From Helicobacteraceae bacterium (lineage in GTDB: Bacteria > Campylobacterota > Campylobacteria > Campylobacterales > Sulfurimonadaceae): a DNA stretch of 35,526 bases. A program made the position numbers and the translations under genes. The stretch spans positions 1 through 35,526 of the forward strand of contig JALUFE010000075.1 in the NCBI GenBank assembly GCA_027052175.1, in the 5' to 3' direction. Shown piece after piece: positions 9,577 to 17,618 of the stretch (position 1 is its first letter; every line of letters begins with the position of its first letter). The notes beneath the pieces were generated by a model. That model saw only the letters and a list, made by a program, of their open reading frames with translations. It was not told the origin of the DNA and ran no database searches.

Positions 9577-10034
9577 CACCGGAAGATATAAATGAATTTA
9601 GAAACGAATTCGAAGTTTTCAAACAGCAAAGTATGATGGAGTGTGCCGATGGCAGCTGCGATCTTGAGGAGGAGTATGAGGATTATCCCGATTATCTCAA
9701 AGCGATATATCATGAGATCATGCCGCCGGTAAAGAGTGGTATCTACTTCTCAAGATGGGATCTCAAAAATATGGCGCTTGGGCTTGACGAGTCTTTTGCT
9801 CTTGATGTTAGAGAGCGTATGTTTCGAAAGTTTATGCAGTGGATTGCAACTCCTGAGGATATGCTGAAAGTCATTGGTCAGTTTGAAGGTCTGATGGATA
9901 TGAAGTGCGATCTCTACCGCGAATACTCCGAGCGCTATCCTGCAACGAAGTCGATATTTGACGAGAAGATAGCTAAAGCAGAGAAGGCAAAGCGCTATCT
10001 TCACAAAGTTTATGAGGACTTCTTTACCGAATAG
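9573..10034 (+). CDS. Conserved-looking hypothetical accessory protein
   Basis: 153 aa; overlaps the upstream stop; includes 'MMECADGSCDLEEEYEDYPDYLKAIYHEIMPPVKSG'. No family recognised. Confidence 0.75.
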   Translation: MTPEDINEFRNEFEVFKQQSMMECADGSCDLEEEYEDYPDYLKAIYHEIMPPVKSGIYFSRWDLKNMALGLDESFALDVRERMFRKFMQWIATPEDMLKVIGQFEGLMDMKCDLYREYSERYPATKSIFDEKIAKAEKAKRYLHKVYEDFFTE

Positions 10035-10043
10035 AAATCCTTT

Positions 10044-11192
10044 TTAGAGGCTTTCAAGCCTCTTTATCACCTCTTTTTTCACCCTCTCAAAATCTTTTGT
10101 ATTTTTCCCGCGCATCATTGTTTCAAGTTTGTCTATATATTCGGATATGGCAGGGTCATGACCGTAGTCACGGATCAGCAGCAGCATCAGCTCTTTTGGC
10201 GTTTTGCTTTTGTCGAATTTCTCGAAGACTTTTTTCTTCTTCCCAAACTCTATCTTGCTGTTGGCTAATGTAGCGCTGAGATAACCAAAGGCGAAGATGA
10301 CAAGATAGATAAACCACTCTTTTAGGGTTTTGTAAGAGACAAGCGGTTTTTCGTTCGGGCTCTCCTCTTTGTCAAGCAGTGTGGTTGGATCGATCGTCTT
10401 GACGGTCACGTTATAGGCAGGTGCAGCAAGAGTGTAGTACTCTTTACGCGTAGGAGAGAAGGCTTGGATGGCAACTGCGGGGATAGTGAAGCTCTTTTTT
10501 GCCGTCAGCGCGTAGATGAACTCCTTGGCTATCAGGTAGCCTTTGTCCGTGAGTCTGTCGGCAAGTGTTTCGATGTCGAAGAAGGTATTGACACCGTTTA
10601 GTTTTGGAAGGATTTTCGTTACTTCCGAGTAGCCTGTTCCTCGAAGCACATAGTGAACATTGACACTGCCGTACTGGTCGATCTTGGTTTTGTCGATGCG
10701 GCTTTGGAGTGTGAAATCCCCCACAAGATCGACGGGTTTTTCCAGTGCCTTCACTTGCAGTTTCAGCGGCTTGATGGGGATTTGTGTCGTTTTGAGATCG
10801 ATCCCGACACTGTCGTCGTGATCCTCCACATACGCTTTTGCCACCGCTTTGTCGGTTGCGGTCTTGACGACGAAGTCAAAATCGACCGTTACAGGACCGC
10901 TTTTGAGTGGAAAAAGGACGAACTTGAACAGAGCGTTTGAGTTGTGATAGCTGTGATCATCCACCTCTTTTGTCAAGAACTCTATCTTGTAGTCACTGCT
11001 TTTTTTTGGATGCAAAAAGAAGAACATCACATGGGAGTGGTCCTTCTGTTGCGCTTCAAAGGTAATCTCAACAGCCTCTTTTTGATAGACTTCGGATTTT
11101 GCCGCTTTGAGCGAATAGGTCGCAAGCGGCGATGCCTGCAGCGTCAGTGTGAAAAACAGGAGAACGAGGAGATTACCAAGGCTCTTTTTCAT
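10044..11192 (-). CDS. batD: BatD-like (oxygen-tolerance operon) exported membrane protein
   Basis: Signal peptide; repeated beta-rich segments; 'VLRGTGYSEVTKILPKLNGVNTFFDIE'; C-terminal TM; follows BatA and BatB/C genes. Confidence 0.7.
   Translation of the reverse strand: MKKSLGNLLVLLFFTLTLQASPLATYSLKAAKSEVYQKEAVEITFEAQQKDHSHVMFFFLHPKKSSDYKIEFLTKEVDDHSYHNSNALFKFVLFPLKSGPVTVDFDFVVKTATDKAVAKAYVEDHDDSVGIDLKTTQIPIKPLKLQVKALEKPVDLVGDFTLQSRIDKTKIDQYGSVNVHYVLRGTGYSEVTKILPKLNGVNTFFDIETLADRLTDKGYLIAKEFIYALTAKKSFTIPAVAIQAFSPTRKEYYTLAAPAYNVTVKTIDPTTLLDKEESPNEKPLVSYKTLKEWFIYLVIFAFGYLSATLANSKIEFGKKKKVFEKFDKSKTPKELMLLLIRDYGHDPAISEYIDKLETMMRGKNTKDFERVKKEVIKRLESL
10046..10063. terminator. Bidirectional terminator between convergent operons
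   Basis: Near-perfect palindrome AGAGGCTTtcAAGCCTCT flanked by T-rich and A-rich tracts; overlaps the last codons of the batD-like gene. Confidence 0.6.
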
Positions 11193-12726
11193 CTGCGTAT
11201 CCTTTGTTGATGATCTCGTAGGCTCTATAGCCCATTTTGTAGTTGTTTGGTTTCTTTTTGGCTTTTATAACGGATCCTTCTTGTACTTTTTTCTTTTTCA
11301 TACCGCCGCCACCCTGGCTACTTTGTGAAGAGCTGTTTTGAGAGGAGCCTCCCTGCTTTTGTTTTTTGTTCTCATCATTTGCCTCTTTTTGCGACTTTTG
11401 CTTTTGTTTTTTCTTTTTGCTGCTTTGTGCGGCTCTTTGGGGCATATCGCTCTTTTTGTCATGGAGCGCGCGAATGGCGAGGAGATTCTCGAGTGCATCT
11501 TTGTCGTTTGGATCCAGAGCGAGTGCATAGCGGTAGTAGCGCTTTGCCTGATCGTACATCTTCAGTTTTGTGGCTGCGTTGCCCATATTGTAGTAGATGG
11601 CGGCTTTGAGGTTTGTATGGTGCGTTTTGATGCGGGAGTAGAGCTTGAGCGCTTTTTTGTACATTCCGGCTTTGTAGTAGGCGGTGGCGGCATTGTAGGT
11701 GCTTTGGGGCGTGGCTCTTAGATGCTCGAAACATCGCGCTGCCTCTTTGTAGTGCTTGGATGCGTAGGACTGCTTGGCTTGATCGAGGTAGTAGAAGTCC
11801 AGGATGTTGGCCTCAGCCTTGTAGGGCAGGAGGGTCAGCAAAAGAAGCGGGAGTAGTTGATGAAACTTGGTGATACTGACAAAAAAGAGTGCGATGCCCA
11901 CAAGCAGCGGGATGGTAAAAAGCTCTTTGTAGCTTTGCACCTGTAGCTGGCTTCTCTTTGTCTTGGTTGTATCGCTGATGTCGCGTGAAAGCTCCTCTAT
12001 GACGCCTTTGGATGTAAGCTCGTAGTATTTGCCCCCACTCAAGCTTGCGATATCCTGCAAGGCGGGGTTGATCTTGGAGATGACAAGCTCGTTGTGGATG
12101 TTTTTGAGATACTTTCCATCCTTTTTCAGTGGGGCGCCCTTTTTGGTTGCCGTGGCGACGAAATAGGGGGTAATATGGTTGCGCTTGAGTGTGCTTACAA
12201 GCTTGGCGACATCGGTATCGTCTCCGCCATCACTGAATATGATCAGCTTCTTCTTTTTGAACGAGACTTTGCCCACGGTTTCGAAGAGATTTTCGAGGTT
12301 GGTGCTCTTTGTCAGGATGTACTTGGGATTGAGCGTCTCCAGCGCATCGAGTGCTATAGCCGTATCGGTCGTTGGCGGGGAGATCAGCAGAGCGTTGGAG
12401 GTAAAGGCAAAGAGGGTGAAGCGATCTTTTGGATGGAGACGAAGCAGTTTGGCTATGGCTTTCTTTGCCGCTTCAAAGCGGTTTGGCTTGATATCTTCGG
12501 CCATCATAGAGTAGGAGGCGTCGATGGCGATGATGAAGTCCTGCGAGTTGAAGCTCTGTTTGGTAGGTGCGTTTTTGAGTGCGGGCTCACTAAGCGCTAT
12601 GATCATAAAGAGTAGTGAAAGATAGAGCAGCTTGATCTGACGAGTGTCTGTCTGCTTGATATGGCGTCTATAGAGCAGCCACAGCGGCAAAAGGGCAAAA
12701 AGCGCCCAGGCGTTTAGGAGGACCAT
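11173..12726 (-). CDS. BatB/BatC-like fusion: VWA domain plus TPR repeats
   Basis: 'DFIIAIDASYSMMAEDIKPNRFEAAKKAIAKLL' MIDAS, followed by TPRs 'YYNMGNAATKLKMYDQAKRYYRYALALDPNDKDALENL'. Confidence 0.85.
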   Translation of the reverse strand: MVLLNAWALFALLPLWLLYRRHIKQTDTRQIKLLYLSLLFMIIALSEPALKNAPTKQSFNSQDFIIAIDASYSMMAEDIKPNRFEAAKKAIAKLLRLHPKDRFTLFAFTSNALLISPPTTDTAIALDALETLNPKYILTKSTNLENLFETVGKVSFKKKKLIIFSDGGDDTDVAKLVSTLKRNHITPYFVATATKKGAPLKKDGKYLKNIHNELVISKINPALQDIASLSGGKYYELTSKGVIEELSRDISDTTKTKRSQLQVQSYKELFTIPLLVGIALFFVSITKFHQLLPLLLLTLLPYKAEANILDFYYLDQAKQSYASKHYKEAARCFEHLRATPQSTYNAATAYYKAGMYKKALKLYSRIKTHHTNLKAAIYYNMGNAATKLKMYDQAKRYYRYALALDPNDKDALENLLAIRALHDKKSDMPQRAAQSSKKKKQKQKSQKEANDENKKQKQGGSSQNSSSQSSQGGGGMKKKKVQEGSVIKAKKKPNNYKMGYRAYEIINKGYADEKEPW

Positions 12727-13628
12727 GCGGCACCTCGCTTGTAGAGCAGATAGAGTAGCAGTAAAACAGCCAGCACGAGCGGATAGGCAAAGAGCATATG
12801 CTTGTTGAGGTAGTTTTGGGAGCGGATGGGACTCGGCTCGAGTCTGTCGAGCTCGGCATAGACCGCTGCAAGCTCCTTGGCATCTTTTGCACCGAACATC
12901 TTTCCGCCCGTCTCTTTGGCGATTCGCTTGAGCAAGGCGGCATCATACTCTCCTGGTTTGCCCACACCTATTGTGTAGATCTTTACATGCTCTTTTTTTG
13001 CGCGCTCCACCGCCGCCTTGACCGACACACTGCCGCTGTTTTGATAGCCGTCTGTCACCAAGATGATGACCTTTTCTTTTGCATGTCCTTTTTGGAGTGT
13101 ATCGAGTGCGGTGTTGATCCCATCGCCTATGGCAGTATTTTCTCCGGCGATGCCGACATCGAGAAAATCAAGCAGGAAACTGACCGCTTTCATATCATAC
13201 GTCAGCGGCACACTGCAAAAGGCGAAACTCCCAAAGACGACGACCGCGACATTGTCGTCGTATCGGTGGGTGATGAAAGAGGCGATGAGGGACTTGAGGA
13301 TATCGAATTTGCTTTTGTCGCTATCTTCCTCGCTGTAGCCACTCTCTCCCATCGAGCCGCTGGTATCGAGTACAAAAGCGAGATCACGCCCGTTTCTCTC
13401 TTGCGAGAGCTTGGCATCATAGCTGATGGGGGAGGCAAGGGTGGTGACAAGAAATGTGAAGATGATAGAGTAGAGTAGCTTTTCACGGTTGAAAAAGGAG
13501 GTGAACTTGCCGAAAAAATGGGTATGGGGAAAGATGATCTTCTTGATGACGGCAGGACACTTGTAGATGCAAAATATTAACACTAACAGTAAAAATGCGT
13601 AAGGATATTCAAACTCGAAGTGGGTCAA
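12714..13628 (-). CDS. batA: BatA-like VWA membrane protein
   Basis: 'DLAFVLDTSGSMGESG' MIDAS motif, N- and C-terminal TM segments, overlaps the downstream gene. Confidence 0.85.
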   Translation of the reverse strand: MTHFEFEYPYAFLLLVLIFCIYKCPAVIKKIIFPHTHFFGKFTSFFNREKLLYSIIFTFLVTTLASPISYDAKLSQERNGRDLAFVLDTSGSMGESGYSEEDSDKSKFDILKSLIASFITHRYDDNVAVVVFGSFAFCSVPLTYDMKAVSFLLDFLDVGIAGENTAIGDGINTALDTLQKGHAKEKVIILVTDGYQNSGSVSVKAAVERAKKEHVKIYTIGVGKPGEYDAALLKRIAKETGGKMFGAKDAKELAAVYAELDRLEPSPIRSQNYLNKHMLFAYPLVLAVLLLLYLLYKRGAAWSS

Positions 13629-13644
13629 TTTGTCATCTCTTTTG

Positions 13645-13699
13645 AACTGACCTTACGCACCATCTCACTCAGTTTATGATATGGTATGTAAGGTCAGTT
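13645..13699. repeat. 19-bp imperfect inverted repeat in the divergent batA / cytochrome intergenic region
   Basis: AACTGACCTTACGCACCAT (13645-13663) versus ATGGTATGTAAGGTCAGTT (13681-13699): 17/19 complementary, 17-bp spacer. Confidence 0.85.
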
Positions 13700-13741
13700 T
13701 TTGATATAATTATATCCAATAAGTGCTTAATGAGGATTGTG

Positions 13742-14107
13742 ATGAAACTGTTATTTATTTTGAGTTTGGTAGTGATGCCGATTTTGGCAGGGCAACTGGA
13801 TGAAGCTTCTTATAATCGAGGTGAAATGCTCTTTCTCTCCAAAGGATGTTCAAGCTGCCACGGTGCGGAAGCGGAGGGAAGTACGATGTATCCGCGCCTT
13901 GCCAACAAACCGGCAAAGTATCTCAAAGGGCGTATAGAGAAGTTCAAAGCGGGCAAGACCGACACCCCTTCAGAGCAGATGATGGCGCAGTTTGTCGAGA
14001 AGCTCTTGCAAAAGCAGATAGCCGATCTCGTTTACTTCCTCTCCCACCACAAAAAAGCCAAAGAAACGGAGCTCGATGACGATCTGCTTGGAGGGTTTGG
14101 TTCCTGA
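13742..14107 (+). CDS. Small periplasmic c-type cytochrome
   Basis: Signal peptide MKLLFILSLVVMPILAG; 'CSSCHGAEAEG'; downstream Met 'PSEQMMAQFVEKL'. Confidence 0.88.
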   Translation: MKLLFILSLVVMPILAGQLDEASYNRGEMLFLSKGCSSCHGAEAEGSTMYPRLANKPAKYLKGRIEKFKAGKTDTPSEQMMAQFVEKLLQKQIADLVYFLSHHKKAKETELDDDLLGGFGS

Positions 14108-14124
14108 TAGGGTATAATGAGCTT

Positions 14125-14493
14125 ATGGATACGATACAAAAAGCTAAAACAGTGCTTGAAAAGTTGGAGAATGTACAGTTTGCCTACCTCTTTGGTTCCT
14201 ATGCAAAAGGAGCACAAACGGAAAGTAGTGATGTGGATGTTGCACTTTTTCTCAAAAACGATAGCTTCGATGAAAAATTGAGTATCCACCATACGCTGCA
14301 GAGAGCTTTGCAAAAAGAGGTCGATCTCGTAGTGCTCAATCGCGTGCGTAACTATGATCTTCTAAGTGATATACTGGAAGAAGGTGTTTTGTTAAAAGAG
14401 TGTGAGGATGATTCGCGGGTGATGTTCGAGCTGCAAAAGGAGCATGAGATCAAGGATTATGCCGTTTTTAAGAAGATGAATTATGTTGCATAG
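14125..14493 (+). CDS. MntA-like minimal nucleotidyltransferase (antitoxin)
   Basis: 122 aa; intact GSX10DXD: 'GSYAKGAQTESSDVDVALF'; preceded by TATAAT. Confidence 0.88.
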   Translation: MDTIQKAKTVLEKLENVQFAYLFGSYAKGAQTESSDVDVALFLKNDSFDEKLSIHHTLQRALQKEVDLVVLNRVRNYDLLSDILEEGVLLKECEDDSRVMFELQKEHEIKDYAVFKKMNYVA

Positions 14494-14497
14494 AATA

Positions 14498-14763
14498 GAC
14501 TTCTTGCAAAACTCCTAAACAGTCTCAGAGGAGAGAAAGCCAAGAGATTTTGTAAAACAAATTTTCAAGCCTAGCCGTAGCTAAGTTTGGAAATTTTTTT
14601 GCGAAATGTCGCAGGCTTTCACTCCTCCCGTAGGGCGTTATAAAGAGAGCTTTACTCTGCGTTAGATAACCTTCACCGTAGCGCTCGCTACGCTAAAGAA
14701 CATCTGCCTTGATTAAAACTCTCTTGATAACGCTGAGACTACTTAGGAGTTTTGCAAGAAGTC
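14498..14763. mobile_element. MITE-like element 1 (266 bp), TA target duplication
   Basis: Including the flanking TAs: TAGACTTCTTGCAAAACTCCTAAACAGTCTCAG versus reverse complement of the right end TAGACTTCTTGCAAAACTCCTAAGTAGTCTCAG (31/33); TA at both ends (14496-14497, 14764-14765); no transposase. Confidence 0.88.
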
Positions 14764-15067
14764 TAATAGAGAACAAGATCAAATCCATCGAAGAGACGCT
14801 CGCTCTTTTGGAAAGCTTGAAGAGTGATTGTAAGCAAAAATTTCTCGATGATATGATCTATCAAGGGGCACTGCTTCACTATCTCTATCTTGTTGCCGAT
14901 CGTTCCATCGCTCTGGCTGAAATGGTGCTCAAATACAAAAACTGCAAAAGATCGAACAGCTACTATGAAAGCATCAATATGCTTGGAGAGTGTGGTATTG
15001 TTCCTGCGGAGTTCGCGTATGATTTTGCTCGTATAGCATCGTTCTGTAACTTTCTCGCCCATGATTA

Positions 15068-15338
15068 AGTAATGAGGCAAAAATAATTTCATAACCCAAC
15101 AGCAAGAAAAAGGTATAGATGCAAGGCAGATTTTTGAAAGCTTAGCCGTAGCTAAGGTGAGAAAATCTAACGCCGTCAACTATGCTTTTTTCTTGCTGCC
15201 CCTGCGGGGTGAGATGATTTTCGCTCATCTTTGCACGAAAATCGCTTTGAAGTAGAATAACTACGACTATAGCAATTTTCATACAAATCTGAACGAAACT
15301 CATCTCATTGGGTATGAAATTATTTTTGCCTCATTACT
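15068..15338. mobile_element. MITE-like element 2 (271 bp), TA target duplication
   Basis: Perfect 28-bp terminal inverted repeat TAAGTAATGAGGCAAAAATAATTTCATA (15066-15093 versus 15313-15340, including TAs); no coding potential. Confidence 0.9.
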
Positions 15339-15443
15339 TATGAGCGTATAGACTATTTGGAGATATGTGAGGGAGTGCTCTCAAAACTTGATGATATCAA
15401 AAAATACTTGGTTTATATAAAAGAGACACTCGATATCGAGTGA

Positions 15444-16004
15444 CTATCTTTTTTTCGTAAAGTGGGTAAGATACCACCAGAGTCCGCCTCCAAGTATCAA
15501 AAGGATGACGGGGGCGAGCCACTTGTTGTGGGCGATAAAGAGTGCGAAAGCTTTGAGCGGCGCCCCGAAATAGTAACTCGCCAGTCCAAAGAAAAGTGCC
15601 CACACGGCTGCAGCGAAGATGTTGAGGATGGCAAATTTCTTGAAGTCGTACTTTGTCAGCGCTATGGCGATAGGGACGATGGTTTTGAGCCCATAGATGA
15701 ATTTTTGAATGAAGATAACCCAATCCCCATGCTTTTTCATAAGGATGTGTGAAAGAGCGAGTTTGCGTCTGTGTTTTTTGAGTGTTTCCATCATCATCGG
15801 CTTTTGATAACGTGTCAACCAAAAAAGCAGGATGTCTCCCAGCGCGTTACCCGCAAAGGCTACGGCGATGCTTGTCCAAAGGTCCATCTTTCCCATGTAG
15901 CTGAGCACTCCGGCAGCCACGATTCCGATAAATCCGCCGCCAAGCGAATAGAGAAAAAGTGCGATATAACCGTATGTAGTGAGGTTGCTGTAAATATCTT
16001 CCAC
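15444..16004 (-). CDS. DedA-family membrane protein
   Basis: 186 aa; 'GGGFIGIVAAGVLSYMGKMDLW...AGNALGDILLFWLTRY...FIQKFIYGLKTIVPIAIALTKYDFKKF'. Confidence 0.85.
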   Translation of the reverse strand: MEDIYSNLTTYGYIALFLYSLGGGFIGIVAAGVLSYMGKMDLWTSIAVAFAGNALGDILLFWLTRYQKPMMMETLKKHRRKLALSHILMKKHGDWVIFIQKFIYGLKTIVPIAIALTKYDFKKFAILNIFAAAVWALFFGLASYYFGAPLKAFALFIAHNKWLAPVILLILGGGLWWYLTHFTKKR

Positions 16005-16076
16005 GAGAACCTTTTTTTAGTGAATTATAACATAATACCAAAGACGACTCATCAAAGGTGCCACGATTGCATCGAA

Positions 16077-17609
16077 TTACGAAAAAAGCCCGGCGAGAAA
16101 CGCGCTTTTGTAGTCGCCGCTTTGGGTTTGGAAGTTTGCGAGATTTGGAAACGCACTCTTCATTGTGCGCTCATCCACTCCAAACCAGTCAAGAACGGGT
16201 GCAAACATCTGCTCTATGGATGTAGTCGGGATAAGACGGCCTTTGATGTTGCGGCTTGGGTAGAAGTTGGTGTTGGTGTCTTCAAGCTTATAGTTATCGA
16301 CTGATTTTCCCACTATCTCGCCTCCATTGAAGTTGGAGTCACCACACATAACGAACTGATGTCCGCCCCATCCGTGATCGGTGCCATCCCCGTTGCTTAG
16401 CAGCGTTCTACCAAAGTCGCTTGTCGTAGCCAAGAGCACTTTCTCTTGCAAGCCCATCTCCTCAAGCGCTTTGTAGAAGTCACTCACCGCAAGGCTTATA
16501 CTTCGAAGTCGCTGGGTATGATCGACCATCTGCCCGGAGTGGAAGTCAAATCCTCCCATAACCATATAAAAAACCTGTCGCTTGTAACCGAAATGCTCTT
16601 TGCCGATCTTGATAAAACGAGCGATGGATTCGAGATATTTGAAGAGTCTGGAGTCAAGCCCATGCACATCTAAACCTATGTCGGAGGTTTTTGGTACGCT
16701 AAAGAGAGCATCCCCATAGGAGTTTTTGGCACTAAAGGTGCTAAAATCGACTGCATCGTTCCACACGCTTTTGAATGTATCGGAGAACTCTTTTGCGTCG
16801 AGATTGAGGCGTTTGTAGTAGGATTCGAAGATATTGCTGTCTTTGGTCTTTGCGAACGCTTCGATGATGGGAGGTATGTCTTTGTTTTTGAACAGGTCGG
16901 GCTTTTCGCCAAAGACAAGCGGGGAAGTGTCTTTGCCTGTCACCATCATATCGAGCCCATGGTAGGAGACATTGAGCCCGATCTTGCCGTTGATGGGACT
17001 CCAGGCATCGGCAACCCTGCCAAGCCAGCCGGAGTTGATCCTTGACTGCGCGTAAGCGGTGGCGATGGCGCGCCGTTGATGATCGTGCGCAAAGAGAAAG
17101 AGCGGTAGATCGGCAGTTTTGTTCGCTATATCATCGTAAGTTGTAGGTTTTACAAGTGTTCCGACATTACTGACAACTGAAAGCACCCTTTTTTCATAGA
17201 GTGCTGCAAGTTCTGGCATCAAGCCGTGAAATCCAAGCTCACCGCCCACCTTATACATCCCCTTGCGATAGACCGACTCCAGATCGTTTCCGGCATAGGG
17301 GTTTTTGGATTTGTCACTACTTGTGTAGTAGCCGTTGGCATCTTTATTGTAGTAGGTATCTTTCGTGAGATCGGTATCGAAGACGGAGATCTTCTGTCTG
17401 ACTGCAGCATAGTCGCTGTGATGGGTGCTGTCAGTCGGTATAAAGGTGTTAAACGAGTCATTTCCCCCATAAAACTGCAAGATGACGATCGCCTTGTAGT
17501 CGCTGAAGTTGGTCGAAGAGGCAAAAAGCCCCTCTGCCGCTGCGGCACTAAGCAGCGGAGCCGAAGCCATACCTTTAAGTGTGTTTTTTAAAAAATCTCT
17601 TCGCTGCAT
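16077..17609 (-). CDS. DUF1501 family Tat-exported protein (copy 1)
   Basis: 'QRRDFLKNTLKG' Tat motif; 'IVILQFYGGNDSFNTFIPTD'; 'DFGRTLLSNGDGTDHGWGGHQFVMCG'. Confidence 0.9.
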   Translation of the reverse strand: MQRRDFLKNTLKGMASAPLLSAAAAEGLFASSTNFSDYKAIVILQFYGGNDSFNTFIPTDSTHHSDYAAVRQKISVFDTDLTKDTYYNKDANGYYTSSDKSKNPYAGNDLESVYRKGMYKVGGELGFHGLMPELAALYEKRVLSVVSNVGTLVKPTTYDDIANKTADLPLFLFAHDHQRRAIATAYAQSRINSGWLGRVADAWSPINGKIGLNVSYHGLDMMVTGKDTSPLVFGEKPDLFKNKDIPPIIEAFAKTKDSNIFESYYKRLNLDAKEFSDTFKSVWNDAVDFSTFSAKNSYGDALFSVPKTSDIGLDVHGLDSRLFKYLESIARFIKIGKEHFGYKRQVFYMVMGGFDFHSGQMVDHTQRLRSISLAVSDFYKALEEMGLQEKVLLATTSDFGRTLLSNGDGTDHGWGGHQFVMCGDSNFNGGEIVGKSVDNYKLEDTNTNFYPSRNIKGRLIPTTSIEQMFAPVLDWFGVDERTMKSAFPNLANFQTQSGDYKSAFLAGLFS

Positions 17610-17618
17610 CCTCTCTCC

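Larger units (their letters stand above)
14483..15443 (+). pseudogene. HepT-like HEPN toxin gene interrupted by two MITE-like insertions
   Basis: Segments 14483-14497, 14766-15067 and 15341-15443 join to 420 nt with one open frame: MLHRIIENKIKSIEETLALL...FCNFLAHDYERIDYLEICEGVLSKLDDIKKYLVYIKETLDIE*. HEPN-like 'NFLAHDYERID'. Confidence 0.85.

Noticed and set aside
11325-11721. Plus-strand ORFs opposite the BatB/C gene
   Set aside because: Low-complexity antisense of the Lys/Gln/Ser-rich C-terminus; no support.
14709-15068. 119-aa ORF 'MIKTLLITLRLLRSFARSLIENK...FLAHD' as an intact HEPN gene
   Set aside because: Its TTG start lies inside element 1 and its stop is created by element 2; it is the middle piece of the interrupted HepT gene.
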